This document shows positions 1-10,994 of a DNA stretch of 64,000 nt, one piece after another (position 1 is the first letter of the stretch; the number at the start of each line of letters is the position of its first letter). The stretch lies in assembly GCF_902635505.1 (NCBI RefSeq), contig NC_045427.1, positions 191,616,922-191,680,921 of the forward strand. The letters are read 5' to 3'. This stretch comes from Sarcophilus harrisii. Its lineage: Eukaryota > Chordata > Mammalia > Dasyuromorphia > Dasyuridae. The translations under genes and the position numbers were made by a program. The notes under the pieces were generated by a model. That model had not been told where the DNA came from. It ran no database searches and saw only the letters and a list, made by a program, of their open reading frames with translations.

Positions 1-3000
1 CCTAGTTTAGGTATTGGTACTATGTCTGTGTCATAAAAGGAATTTGGTAGGACTCCTTCAATCCCTATTTTTTCAAATAGTTTATATAGCATTGCAGTTA
101 ATTGTTCTTTAAATGTTTGGTAGAATTCACATGTAAATCCATCTGGTCCTGGAGATTTTTTCTTAGGGAGTTTCTTACGGAGAATAACTTGCTCTATTTC
201 TTTTTCTAAGATGGGACTATTTTTACCAATTTACTTCTTCCTCTGTTAATCTGGGCAAGCTATATTCTTCCATGTCACTTAAGTTATCAAATTTATTGGC
301 ATAAAGCTGGGCAAAGTAGTTCCTAATTATTGCTCTAATTTCCTCTTCATTAGTGGTTAGTTCTCCCTTTTCATTTTTAAGACTAACAATTTGATTTTCC
401 TCTTTCTTTTTTTTTAAATCAGATTTACTAAGGGTTTATCTAGTTTGTTGGTTTTTTCATAGAACCAACTCTTAGTTTTATTAATTAATTCAATAGTTTT
501 TTTATTTTCAATTTTATTAATCTCTCCTTTTATTTTTAGAATTTCAAGTTTAGTGTTTGACTGGGACTTTTTGATTTGTTCCTTTTCTAGCATTTCTAAT
601 TCCAAGCCCAATTCATTGACCTTCTATTTCTCTATTTTATGCAAGTAGGCCTGTGGAGATATAAAATTTCCCCTTATTACCATTTTGGCTGCATCCCACA
701 CATTTTGGTATGACGTCTCATTATTGTCATTTTCTTGGGGGAAGTTATTACTTATATCTATGATTTGCTGTTTCACCCAATCATTCTTTAGTGTGAGATT
801 ATTTAGTTTCCAAATATTTTTTGGTCTATTTTCCCCTGGCTTTTTATTGAATGTAATTTTTATTACATCATGTCCTGAAAAGGATGCATTTACTATTTCT
901 GCCTTACTGTATTTGAGTCTGAGGTTTTTATGTCCTAATATATGGTCAATTTTTGTATAGATTCCATGAACTGCTGAGAAGAAAGTGTACTCCTTTCTGT
1001 CTCCATTTAGTTTTCTCCAAAGATCGATCATATGTAACTCTATTTACCTCTTTGACTTCTTTCTTATTTATTTTGTAGTTTGATTTATCTAATTCTGAGA
1101 GTGCAAGGTTGAGATCTCCCACTATTATAGTTTTGCTGTCTATTTCTTCTTTCAGCTCTCTCAATTTCTCTTTTAAGAATTTAGATGCTACACCACTTGG
1201 TGTATATATGTTTAATATTGATATTGCTTCCTTATCTATGCTACCTTTTAGCAAGATTAGTGCCCTTCCTTATCTCTTTTAATTAGATCAATTTTTACTT
1301 TTGCTTGATCTGAGATCAGGATGGCTACCCTTGCTTTTTTGACTTTACCTGAAGCATAGTAGGTTATGCTCCAACCTTTTACTTTTACTCTGTATGTATC
1401 ACCCTGATTCAAGTGTGTTTCCTGTAAACAACATATTGTAGAATTCTGGCTTTTAATCTAATCTGCTAACTGCTTCCTCTTTATGGGGGAGTTTACCCCA
1501 TTCACATTTATGGTTAAAATTACCAATTCAGTATTACTTGCCATCTTGTTTACCCCTGCTTATGCTTTTCTCCTTTCCTCCCCCCTTACCCTCCTTCCCA
1601 GTATTAAACTAGTGGGCACCACTTGCTTCTCACAGCCCTCCCTTTTTAGTGTCTTTTCCCCCACCATCTTAGACTTTTTCCTCACAATTTCTGTATTCCC
1701 TTCTTCTTAGCTTACTCCTTCCCTTTTCACTTTTCTCCTCCCACTTTTCAATGAGGTGGGAGAAGTTTCACCATAAATCGAATATATCTAATATTTTTCT
1801 CTTTAAGCCAATTCTTATGGCAGTAAGATACACACTGTGTTCAACTCCCTCCATTCTTACTCTCAGATAGAATAGGTTTCCTTTGCCTCTTTGTGAGATG
1901 TAGTACCCTTACTTTACCTTTTCCAGATATACTTTTTTTCCCCATCCTCTAGTTTCTAGAACATAGCATACATGTGTTCTTTATATATCTTTATAGTAGA
2001 AATATAGTTCCAAAGATTTCTTTTTACCTTTTTTAGGTTTTTCTTGAGTTCCATATTTGTAGATCAAACTTTTTGTTTAGTTGTGTTTTTTTTTTCATCA
2101 AAAATAGATGAAATTCACTTATTTTGTTGAATGTCCATCTTCTTTCCTGGAAAAAAGATGCTCATTTTGCCTGGGTAAGTTATTTTTGGCTTCATACTAA
2201 GTTCCTTAGCCTGTTGGAATATCATATTCCAGGCACTTTGATCCTTTAATGTGGTTGCTGCTAGATCCTGAGTAATCCTTATTGTGGCTCCTCTATATAT
2301 GAATTGATTTTTTCTAGCAGCTTGCAGTATTTTTTCCTTCATTTGATAGTTCTGGCATTTGACCATTATATTTCTTGGAGTTTTGATCTTAGGGTTCCTT
2401 TCAATAGGTAATCAATGAATTCTTTCAATTTCTATTTTACCCTCTGTTTCTATAACATTAGGGCAGTTTTCTTTGATAATTTCCTGGAAAATAATGTCCA
2501 GGCTCTTTTTTTCATCATATTTTTTCAGGAACTCCAATAATTCTCAGATTATCTCTCCTAGATCTTTTTTCCAGATCTGTTGTTTTCCCAAGAAGGTATA
2601 TGACATTTTTTACATTGTTTCATTTTTTTGGTTTTGCTTGACTGATTCTTGATGTCTCCTCAAATCATTCATTTCCATTTGTTCGATTCTGATTTTTTAA
2701 TGAGTTATTTTCTTCACTCACTTTTTTATATCTTTTTTCTAATTGTCCAATTGAGTTTTCAAGTGAGTTGTTTTGTTCTATAGAATTTTTTTTTCCATTT
2801 TGCCAATTTTATTTTTTAGAGAGCTATTTTCTTTTTCCAACTCACTAATTCTGTTTTTCAAGGATTTGATGTTTCTCCACTCTATCTTTAAATGAGTGGG
2901 ATGACTTATCCAGACTCTCTTGCCAAGTTTCCCTTTCCTTTTCCCATTTTTCTTTTAGCTCTCTCATGAGAACCTTTTAAATTTCTTCTATGAGAGTCTT

Positions 3001-3752
3001 GTGTGTTGAGGATCAGATCATATCCCTTTTTGTGGATTCATCTCGAGGTAGTCTGTTTTTAGTTTCCTCTGGGTTTAACATCTGCTCTCTATCCATATAG
3101 AAGCTATCAATAGTAGAGTTCATTTTAATTTTTTGCTTATTTTGTCAAAGAAGAATCAAAGAAAACAAACTAACAAGAAAAACAAATGCAATCTGCTTTT
3201 TTTTTTGAGGGAGCACCGGAGGGCGGGGGGGTGGATGGTACTACTGAGCTTTCTCTATACTGCAGGGAACAGTAGTGAGGCACTAGCAGGACAGCAATGG
3301 CTGTGCTAGCTTTTCGAGGTTATAGTCTTTACCCACTGTGTTTTTAGCTTTTCTGCTTGTCTACTGGCTTGCTGTCAGGGCAAAGTAGCCATAATTATAG
3401 TAATGGTCTCCCTGCAAAAATGACTGAGATTACACCCCACCCCCACTCTGGTCTGCTCAGCTGTTAGCTGCCTCCCTTACTCTGGGAGTAAGCAGAACTT
3501 ACTCTGTCTGTTGTGCTGCCACTGCCTGCCTTCAGTTTGTGCCCAATCTAGCCATCCTCACCCATGAGCAAAATCAGATCTTTTATGGCGAATTTCAAGG
3601 ATATCTTCTCTTGGTAATTATTTGTGTGTGTGTGTGTGTGTGTTTTTCAGTCGAGCACTAATTCTGAGGCTTGTCATGAAATAAATTATTCTGAGAGAAA
3701 ACATGGAGTTTAAGTAGATGTGTGTGTCCTCTCTGCCATCTTGATCAGAAGT
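1..3752 (-). mobile_element. L1-A: LINE-1, 5' end present, cut by the window edge
   Basis: Read on the minus strand, the element starts near 3752 with a typical marsupial L1 head (complement of 'ctgccatcttgatc' at 3736-3749). It runs through a 5' UTR (about 3140-3750), ORF1 (about 2110-3135), an inter-ORF spacer (about 1500-2110), and the endonuclease and first part of the reverse transcriptase of ORF2 (1-1500). ORF1 opens with a residue pattern like that of the other copies (STIDSFY...REQ...NPEETK). Its C-terminal domain is readable as one 83-residue piece at 2115-2366. ORF2 is split into several frames, for example 624-1031 and 946-1254, so the copy is dead. A GT run sits in the 5' UTR near 3622-3642. 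The 3' part lies outside the window. Confidence 0.92.
2115..2366 (-). pseudogene. L1-A ORF1p C-terminal domain remnant
   Basis: An 83-residue open piece reads REKIL-type helix, then FIYRGATIRITQDLA, then AWNMIFQQAKEL...PKITYPGKMSIFFPGKK. This matches the C-terminal domain of L1 ORF1p (YxGxxIRIxxDxS... IYPAKLSF in human L1), which helps bind nucleic acid in the L1 ribonucleoprotein. The same block recurs in L1-F (about 38840-39000) and L1-B (4616-4891). The upstream coiled-coil part is in other frames, so no whole ORF1 remains. Confidence 0.85.
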
Positions 3753-3759
3753 CTAGTTT

Positions 3760-5520
3760 TTATAACTTTTACAGAATCACACCATTTTGAAAGCATAAAA
3801 AACTTTTTAGATCACTGGAACTGTCCCTAACAACAGTAGCACAAAAAGCTTGAAGATTAAGACAGTATCTCCCAACCCTAAGATAAACAGAACCAAACTT
3901 TAACATAAAATTCAAAGTTAAGGAATTGGCTAAAAAATGAGCAAACAATAAAAAAAAGACTACAAAAGGTGACAACAAGGACAGAGAAGACTAAGATAAA
4001 CTCAGAAGAAGAAAAGAGCTGCAAAAAAGCTTTAAAGAAAAATACTATTTGAACCCAAATCCCATAATTTCTGTAAGAGTTAAAGAAAGAGACAAGAGTG
4101 GTAGAGGAAAAATTGAGTAAATAAAATGAGTGTGATGCAAGAAAATGATGAAAAGAGAATTAATAGCCTGTTAAAGGAAACCCAAAATACTGAAGAATAT
4201 AACACCTCAAAAATAGAATTGGCCCAATAATAAAAGAGGTGTGCAAATTCATAAAGAGCAGATGTCCTTATATACCAGAAATGGCCAACTGGAAAAAGGG
4301 AAAAAAAATTCATCAAATGAAAATAATTCCTTGAAAATGTGAATTGGGAAAACTAATGCTTCCATGAGAATTCAAAAAATAATAAAACAAAGTCAAAAGA
4401 CTGAAAACAAAGAAAATGTAAAATGTCTTAAAGGAAAAGCAACTGAGCTGGAATATTGATTGAGGGGAGATATTTTGAAAATTATTGGACTATTTAAAAG
4501 TCATGGTAACATATAGAAACTAGATATCACATTTCAAGAAATTGTGAAGGAAAACTGTCCTCCTATTCCAAAATTGAAATTAAAAGAATCAATCAATTCC
4601 TGAAAAAGTTTCCAGATGGAAACTTCTAGGAATATTATAGTCAAATTTCAGAACTCCCAAGTCAATGAGAAATTACTTCAACAAAACAGAAAAAATATAT
4701 CATGGATCTACAGTCAGAATCACACAAAATTTAGTGGCAATTTAGGAGTAGACATTTTAGAATATAATTTTCCAGAGAACAAAACAGGCAGGATAATAAT
4801 CAAGAATAACTTACCCAGAAAAACTGAATGTAATTTTTTTCAGTGGAAAAAGGAGGTATTTAATGAATCAGGGCTTTCAAGCAAATACTGAATAGGAAAC
4901 TTGATATTCAAAAAGAAGACTCAAGAGAAGGTAATCTTAAAAGAGCAACCATAAAGGATTCAGGAAAATTACTGTTTTCAACCCTATATGGGAAGGTGAA
5001 TACATTTAACTCCTAAGAAATTTATTAAGACAGTTACAAGAAATTTACATAGACAAAGGGCATGAGTGTTAAGGAATTATGTTGGAATGATCTCCAAAAA
5101 AAATGAAGGGATAAGAAAAATAGATGCTCTAGGAGAAAGAAAAAGGAAGAATTAGAATGGTGACTTTTTTTTCGTAAAAATGTGGCATTTCTGCTTTTAC
5201 ATTGAAAGGGTGGTAGGCAATGCTTGACCCTCAATCTCATTAGAATTGGCTCAAAGAGAGAAGAACACATGTGTAAATTCAGTTGCATAGAAATGTAAGC
5301 TACCTAAGAGGTAAGTAGGAAGGAAAGGGGATAAGAAAAAGGGTTGGGATAATAGAAGGAAGGGAGAGAGAGAGGGAAGATAAATAAGAAAAAGGGAAAT
5401 TCAGTTAGCAATTGTGACTGTAAATGTAAATGAAATGAACTTACCCATAATAAAAAAGTCTATAGCAGAATGGATATAAAACCAGAATACAATAATGTTA
5501 TTTAAAAGAGATAACCAATC
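3760..5520 (+). mobile_element. L1-B: older plus-strand L1 stub (ORF1 to start of ORF2)
   Basis: The order is an A-rich ORF1 coiled-coil region, an ORF1 C-terminal block (4616-4891, reading SWIYSQNHTKFSG...), an inter-ORF spacer (about 4900-5400), and the first codons of ORF2 at 5415-5500 (NVNEMNLPIIKKS-like, equivalent to NVNGMNSPIKWK in better copies). It then stops. There is no reverse transcriptase, 3' UTR or poly(A) tail, so the copy is 3'-truncated. It is clearly more diverged than L1-A, which lies immediately to its left in the opposite orientation. Confidence 0.75.
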
Positions 5521-5529
5521 ATTGGGCTT

Positions 5530-6440
5530 TTGGTCAATAAAATTTTTGCTTAGCTGCTAGCCAGTCTAGTCCAGTCCAAACTCCATAATTCCTGATGATA
5601 TACCTCTATTATTAAGATAAATAAATGAATTAACAAATAAATAATTCAACATGACTCTCTCAGGATTTAGAAAGTTTATATATGTGCAAAAATAATGATT
5701 ATTGCATAATAATTATGTGCAATATTAAAACATAAACAAAAATAGCATTTTAAAGAGGATAAAAAATGAAGAAATTATATTTGATCCTACAATTAAAAGA
5801 TTGTCAATTTGTGTGAAGGATATGGCAAAAGAGGATGGATGTGTGGATAAAAGAAAATAAGAGCTGGCAGAAAGATATCCCTTCTTTACTTCACTTTGCC
5901 ACAACTCCAAACATAATTAAGCACATAAATATGCTGCCTGTGTGTTTCTTGCCCTCTAGATATATGTGTAAAATAAATAGTTTTTGTTTGTTTTTGTTTT
6001 GTTTTGTTTTGATTTGGATTTGGAGATCTCAGGAACTGAGATTAGAAGTGAAACTACTTCTTTCCTTAAAAGGGAAGAGAAAAAAAGGAGAAGTCTCTTT
6101 GGAGAGAATGTCAAGGACATGAAAAAATGAGACAGTCTGCGATGGTCTTCCTAATTCTACAGAAACCCTAGCTGCTGCCACATACTTGTGCTGCCACCAC
6201 TGCTACAACTATTAGTTATCTTATACATTCCTAAAGTAATGGAAAAAGATTCCAGTCTCCTGTCACTGTACTTTCATTATCATGATAGAGTGTGTGTAGG
6301 TGTAAATACGATAATGGCTGTAGTGTTGGGTGGAGAAGTTTCTGTGCTATGGAGAAGACACATAAGACTATGCAGGAGAGACTGCCGGTTCCTGAGAATG
6401 ATGATGATATTCACTATTTTTCTTTTATTCAATGTAAAAA
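5530..6440. other. Non-repetitive AT-rich stretch, no gene seen
   Basis: I recognise no repeat family or coding signal. Open frames here (for example 5835-6122 and 6188-6445) show no family resemblance and lie in ordinary AT-rich sequence with a 'gtttt' run near 5983-6010. A short exact-type tandem duplication lies just downstream at 6448-6513. Confidence 0.5.
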
Positions 6441-6447
6441 TATAGAA

Positions 6448-6513
6448 GATATAACCTAAAATCTAGATAAAATAAGGCTTGATATAACCTAAAACCTAGG
6501 TAAAATAAGGCTT
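6448..6513. repeat. 33-bp tandem duplication, two copies
   Basis: Two adjacent 33-bp units, each starting 'gatataaccta' and ending 'aataaggctt', differ at about two positions. It looks like a small, fairly recent slippage or end-joining duplication in otherwise unique DNA. Confidence 0.85.
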
Positions 6514-6674
6514 GCTTTGGCAAGCCATGTTCTTTAGCTGCCATATAATGGCAGTAATATATTTCTGGTTAGTAAAGGGGAAAATTTCCTCTTCCACCAC
6601 TTACCAAAGTACTATTTCCTACATGGAGAATTGAAAGAATAAGACAAAAAAAAAAAAAGAACTGGAAGTGTCAT

Positions 6675-6815
6675 TAGTCCCAATCTCCCTCTCCCTATTT
6701 CTCTGTTTCTCCCTATCTATCTCTGTCTCTCTTTGCCTTTCTCTGTCTCTCTGTTTGTGTCTGTGTCTGTCTGTTTGTCTGTCTCTTTCCTTCTGTCTTT
6801 CCTCCTTTATATTCC
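6675..6815. repeat. Pyrimidine-rich microsatellite (TCTCTG-like)
   Basis: This is a degenerate run of 'ctctgtct', 'tgtctg' and related words. The opposite strand reads as an Arg/Glu/Asp-rich open frame, which is an artefact of the repeat. Confidence 0.9.
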
Positions 6816-6929
6816 TCATTGTTTTTCTGTCTTAGAGAGATGAACAATTAAGCTTTTGGTCAGTTCCAAAACTCTCTATTTAGGCAAACACAAGTGAGTC
6901 TCTGATACAGACATATAAACTGAGAAGAA

Positions 6930-7095
6930 ATTTGGAACTTTAATATGACCCAGTCCAATCTTCTCAATTGACAAAAGAAGAAACTGAGCCTTTGAGAGGT
7001 TTAAGTGACATAAGATAGATAGCTGGTAAGTAGGAGACTCCAAACTAGCATTAGATTTTGCTAACTCCTAGGCTTGTAATAACATCTTATTGACA
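6930..7095 (-). mobile_element. MIR-family SINE relic
   Basis: The succession 'gaagaaactgagcc', 'gaggtttaagtgac', 'gatagctggtaagtagg' is the reverse complement of a MIR core (gaggaaactgaggcccagagaggttaagtgac... agctggtaagtgg). The copy is old and diverged, with weak ends. Confidence 0.7.
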
Positions 7096-7444
7096 TGAAG
7101 GGAGTGGCATTAAGGGAGAAAGGAAAAACTGTAGAACAAAACCAAGGCTGATGTTGCTATGGCAATTAGGTTTGAGGAAAGTCTTTTCTCCTTTCCCCTT
7201 TGATACCCTGGAGCTGTCTCACACATCAAGGAACACAGCTGTGACAGTGCTGAGTGCTACTCTGGGGGTGGACAGGCATATGTTTGGTCACCTCCAAGAA
7301 ACTGTTATAGAAGACAGAGAAAAATTTGGGTTCAGCTAATGTTCCTTGCTCACATTTTTTCCTGTGGTACTCCAATAATAATGTAAAAGAAATATTTCAG
7401 CTTAACTCATCACTGTGATAATTATGACATATAGACAAATGAAA

Positions 7445-7458
7445 TATATATATATATA

Positions 7459-7502
<44 letters not shown>
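7445..7502. repeat. (TA)n microsatellite
   Basis: An almost pure TA run is interrupted only by 'tgtaca' near its left end. Confidence 0.95.
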
Positions 7503-7504
<2 letters not shown>

Positions 7505-7629
7505 CTTGCCCCTAATTTGCTGACATCCATTCTTAAAACAAGGTATGTTTTCAAGAGCAAAATGTCAAGAAGAAACATTGCTTAAATACAGTCATGGTTC
7601 TGTGATCAAATGATAGAATATTTATAAAG

Positions 7630-7735
7630 TAATATTTACAAAAGCAGAGTGAATCACACATAGTAGGTAGGTACTTAATAAATATTTGCACCCTGCTCTC
7701 CCTTTATCTTTCCTTATGACTTCTGAATTGCAATA
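7630..7735 (+). mobile_element. MIR/L2-type 3' tail
   Basis: The words 'cacatagtaggtagg' and 'acttaataaatatt' match the shared MIR/L2 3' end (cacatagtaggtgcttaataaatg). The rest is too diverged to assign. Confidence 0.5.
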
Positions 7736-7736
7736 A

Positions 7737-7774
7737 ATGTGTTTGAAGACAGATAAATATGTCTTCAAACACAT
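7737..7774. repeat. Perfect 14-bp inverted repeat with 10-nt loop
   Basis: The arms 'atgtgtttgaagac' (7737-7750) and 'gtcttcaaacacat' (7761-7774) are exact reverse complements around a 10-nt AT-rich spacer. It lies exactly between a MIR/L2 tail and the next SINE body. Confidence 0.9.
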
Positions 7775-7935
7775 CCTAGCTATGTGATCCTGGGTAAGTC
7801 ACTTAACCCTGTTTGCCTTAGTTTCCTCATCCATTAAAATGAACCAGAGAAAGAAATAACCAATCTTTCCAATATCTTTGTCATGAAAATCTGAAATGTG
7901 TCATGAAGTGTTGGAAAAGATTGAAAATGATGTAA
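7775..7935 (+). mobile_element. Marsupial CORE-type SINE (WSINE1/MAR1 group)
   Basis: The landmarks are 'tatgtgatcctgggtaagtc', 'cacttaaccctgtttgcc', 'agtttcctcat', then 'ccaatatctttgtcatga' and 'tgtcatgaagtgt'. These match the consensus order of tRNA-derived marsupial SINEs (gtgaccctgggcaagtcacttaaccctgtttgcctcag...). The 5' tRNA-like head is missing or replaced by the inverted repeat just upstream. Confidence 0.8.
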
Positions 7936-8204
7936 CAGTAACAATGGTATTTGTCTTATCTTTACCAGGAAAACTTGAAGTGGTCATATATGTTATTAAT
8001 TCTATTTTAAAGTTACATATCTGTCCTTATTTTATTTCAATGACATATTAAAATAGATCTCTTATTCAAAGATCAGACACAATTATACCAATTTATTTTC
8101 TAACTTTAATTAAAAAAGCAAGTATATGACAAAATTATGTGGTTTTTTAAACCACATTACAATCTTAACATACTTATTAGTTGCCTTGAAGAAACATGTT
8201 TTAT

Positions 8205-8400
8205 TAAATAGATCACTGGTAGGATTTTGAAGTCAGGATATCTTGGTTACAATCTAAGCCTTCATTCATTATTAGCTATGTATAATTATGGATATTTCAG
8301 TTTGCCTCTCAGAATGTCTTTTTCTTCATTTGTGAAATGAGTACAATAACTGAATTATTCATTTCATGGGATTATTATATAGAAATAATTTTGAAAACCT
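8205..8400 (+). mobile_element. MIR-family SINE relic
   Basis: 'gaagtcaggatatcttggttac', 'gtttgcctctcag', 'ttcatttgtgaaatgagtac' and 'atgggattattatat' follow the MIR order (gagtcaga... cctcagtttcctcatctgtaaaatggg... aggattgttgtgagg). It is followed at once by a second, better preserved SINE. Confidence 0.7.
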
Positions 8401-8407
8401 TAAAACA

Positions 8408-8675
8408 TTATCAAGAAGATTACCAGCTGGCACAGTGGACAGCATATTAGACTTGGAGTCAGGAAGACCTATGTTCAAAACTGACTTCAAATACTTAATC
8501 TCTCTAACCACTTTAACCTCTTCCAGCCTTAGGTTCCTCATCTGTAGAATGGGAAAAAACTTCTTAACAGGATTCTTGTGAGAATAAAATTAGATAATAT
8601 TTGTTATGCACTCTTTCAAACATTAACAAGTTATAAAAATGCTAACTCATCTAGCTATTTTGTATGTTATTATTG
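8408..8675 (+). mobile_element. Marsupial MAR1-like SINE
   Basis: The element contains 'ctggcacagtggacagcat', 'gacttggagtcaggaagacc', 'ttcctcatctgtagaatggg', 'gattcttgtgagaataaaa' and 'ttataaaaatgctaactcat'. That is the head-to-tail order of MAR1 (ggcgcagtggatagagc... gagtcaggaagacct... gtgaggatcaaatgagataat... ataaatgctagctattatt). The open frames on both strands here (8359-8581) are SINE sequence, not genes. Confidence 0.85.
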
Positions 8676-8844
8676 TAAAAAAATAAAATTAGTTGGCATC
8701 AAAGATATATTAAACCTATCATACAATATCACTTTTAAGATTAAAACACACAAATGTGTAATATTTAATTGAAATAACATCAAATCATTGTAAAAAAAAT
8801 TTATATGTTGAAAAGAATACTTCATAGAAATAGTGAATTATAGG

Positions 8845-8995
8845 TTTTCATCTTTACTGTATTGTAATTCATTGAGTGACTATGAACAAATCATTTATTT
8901 TTCTATCTTCACTTGTCTCACCTATAAAACAAGAATACTGAACGTGTGTGTGTGTGCCATATAGAAGCACTTAATAAATGTTTTCTTTTTTTTTT
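8845..8995 (+). mobile_element. MIR-family SINE relic
   Basis: 'gagtgactatgaacaaatca', 'tgtctcacctataaaac' and 'gcacttaataaatgttttc' follow the MIR 3' half. A short GT run replaces part of the middle. Confidence 0.65.
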
Positions 8996-9074
8996 TCATT
9001 TATGAACTTCTACCCATACTTACCTGTAACAATCAGTAAATAAAAGTATCTTAGAACAATGACATTTACTGCCA

Positions 9075-9200
9075 TTGCAGCACAAGCATCTTATTAACAA
9101 AACCTTCTCACAGATTTGGGTTACATTCTTGCATGATTAAAAACAAGTACAGTGGAAAGAGTAGTCATAATGTCAGACTACACTATAGACATAGCACCAA
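9075..9200 (+). repeat. Local repeat unit, copy 1 (most diverged)
   Basis: It shares 'cacaagcatctta', 'aatttggg/gatttgggtta', 'attctt.cat' and 'agta.agtggaa' with copies at 10305-10440 and 10785-10985, in the same order and strand. I recognise no family. Confidence 0.55.
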
Positions 9201-10190
9201 CTTAGAGAATGCAATTGTTCAAGGTATCTCACATGTCTGAGTCTAGAAGATATCTTATATCCTTTTCTTTTAATGGCATGTTAATGCAGCCATACTCTTT
9301 AGTTCAGTCTTTGTTGAACATGTTACTCAACTGGACTTTCTAGATTTTTTCCTTTTGACAATTCAAATTATAATGATCAGGTTTTAATCTCTTTTCAACT
9401 CACAGAATCTGCATTCCTCAGAGCAGTTTCCTCCTTTCTTTGACTGACAAATAATCTCTTATCTCATATCTTGATTTATTGGATATAGTGTCTCCTAAAG
9501 GCTCCACTTCAACACTCCATGAACAATGAAGGGGTAGAGTAACCCCTGACCCCTAGACAAGGAAAAATTCTCTCTCAAGGGCTGGGTTATTTTTTCATAG
9601 ATGACTTTCCTTTGTTAGAACTCATATCCCTTATAACTATCTACAACCTTAATTGACTCCGGGGAGATGCTATCTGATTTTAAAAGAATCAACAGTTTTG
9701 TATTTCGATCTTATCTAGCTGCTCTCTGATTTCATTGATTCTGACTGGAGGATCACATCCACATACTTCAAAAAGGGATGAGAGTAAAAATGTATTTTCT
9801 TAGGCTTCATTTAATTCTTCTTTGTTTCTATTTCTTGACCCTTATTAATGTGAAGGGAAATTAATTAAGAAAAGTGTACTGATCAACAACTTCTCCTTAC
9901 CAAACATGCTTAAGAGTAATGACATATCTCTTTTTGAAGAAACAAGATCTTTAAAACTATTTTTAAAAAGCACAAAATAGATGGATTTGATAAACTTATG
10001 CTATTTAGTTTAACACAATGGACTTAATGCCATATTATACTTCATTGCATAACTAAACAAATAGAAAATATCCACAATTATGTTTTCTCAATTCTCTCAG
10101 CTTTTATATTAATTCCCAATCATCTAAAAACAATATTGTTGCTTCTTGTGTGATTTAGAAAACAAAAGACAATTTCCACATCTATCGTTC
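9200..10190. other. No gene or repeat recognised
   Basis: The sequence is non-repetitive and AT-rich. Around 9500-9800 the composition is slightly less AT-rich ('ggggtagagtaacccctgac'), but there is no open frame of note and no repeat landmark. Confidence 0.45.
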
Positions 10191-10304
10191 TCTCTCCAAT
10201 TGTGTGTATGTGCATATGCACATGTCTGCATTTATACATATATAGGTTATATTGACATGTGTATATATGGATAAATGCACAGATGTTATACAAATATACA
10301 TATA

Positions 10305-10440
10305 GAGCAACACAAGCATCTTAGTTAGTTACAAAAACTTACTCCTTATAAATTTGGGTTATATTCTTCCATAGTTTAATACAATTACAATGGGATGAGT
10401 GAGCACAAACTTAGAATACACTGATAGACAAGTACACATA
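10305..10440 (+). repeat. Local repeat unit, copy 2
   Basis: It aligns with copy 3 over about 110 bp: 'aaaaacttactccttataaa' vs 'aaaaacttctccttcataaa', then 'tttaatacaattacaatggg' vs 'ttaaatggaattacaatggg', then 'aatacactgatagacaa' vs 'aatacactaatagacaa'. By eye this is roughly 80% identity. Both copies run straight into CA/TA-rich microsatellite. Confidence 0.85.
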
Positions 10441-10590
10441 TACACATGCACACAAATACACATGTACACACAAATGTACATATGTATGAATGTATGCACA
10501 CTCAAAAACATATACATTATATGTGTTCTGCTCATATACACATGCATTCACGTGTACATGATCATCTGCATACATATATGCATACATCAA
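10440..10590. repeat. Degenerate CA/TA-rich microsatellite
   Basis: The run consists of 'acacat', 'catgca' and 'tacata' words. The open frames on both strands (10359-10676) are repeat artefacts rich in Met, Tyr, Cys, His and Thr. Confidence 0.9.
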
Positions 10591-10599
10591 CTAGCCCAG

Positions 10600-10740
10600 A
10601 GATAGGAAAAACTGGGTTCAGGTCCTACTTCTGCCATCTAGTCCAAAATTACACAGATTTTAAGTGTCTGAGCTAAGATTCAAACCTGGATCTTTTGATT
10701 ACATAATCAGTATCTTTTCCTCTGAACCTATAGCTTTAGA
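10600..10740 (-). mobile_element. MIR-family SINE relic
   Basis: 'agctaagattcaaacctgga', 'cttttgattacataatcagt' and 'cttttcctctgaacc' read as the reverse complement of a MIR head (cagagc.aggattcgaaccc.ggt... ctctttccactacacc). Confidence 0.6.
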
Positions 10741-10784
10741 AAAGAGATGAGCCAAAGAGATTAAGAATCTCATCCAAAACTGTA

Positions 10785-10985
10785 ATGGCAATGAATATCA
10801 GTAATAAAAACTTCTCCTTCATAAATTTGGATTATATTTTCCCATAATTAAATGGAATTACAATGGGATAAGTAAGCATAAATTTACAATACACTAATAG
10901 ACAAACACAAACACACATGAACACACATACATATGCACATACAGAAATGTGCTTATAAGTATGTATACACACACATGCACAGATG
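10785..10985 (+). repeat. Local repeat unit, copy 3, with CA-rich tail
   Basis: See copies 1 and 2. The unit body is 10800-10905 and the microsatellite part is about 10905-10985. Unit plus microsatellite appear to have been duplicated together, about 480 bp from copy 2. Confidence 0.8.
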
Positions 10986-10994
10986 CTCTTTTAT

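Noticed and set aside
6619-6819. Arg/Glu-rich 66-codon frame on the minus strand
   Set aside because: It is the complement of a TCTCTG-like microsatellite; repeat periodicity explains the residues.
10359-10676. Overlapping Met/His/Tyr/Cys-rich frames on both strands
   Set aside because: They translate a CA/TA microsatellite and a MIR relic, in several frames at once.
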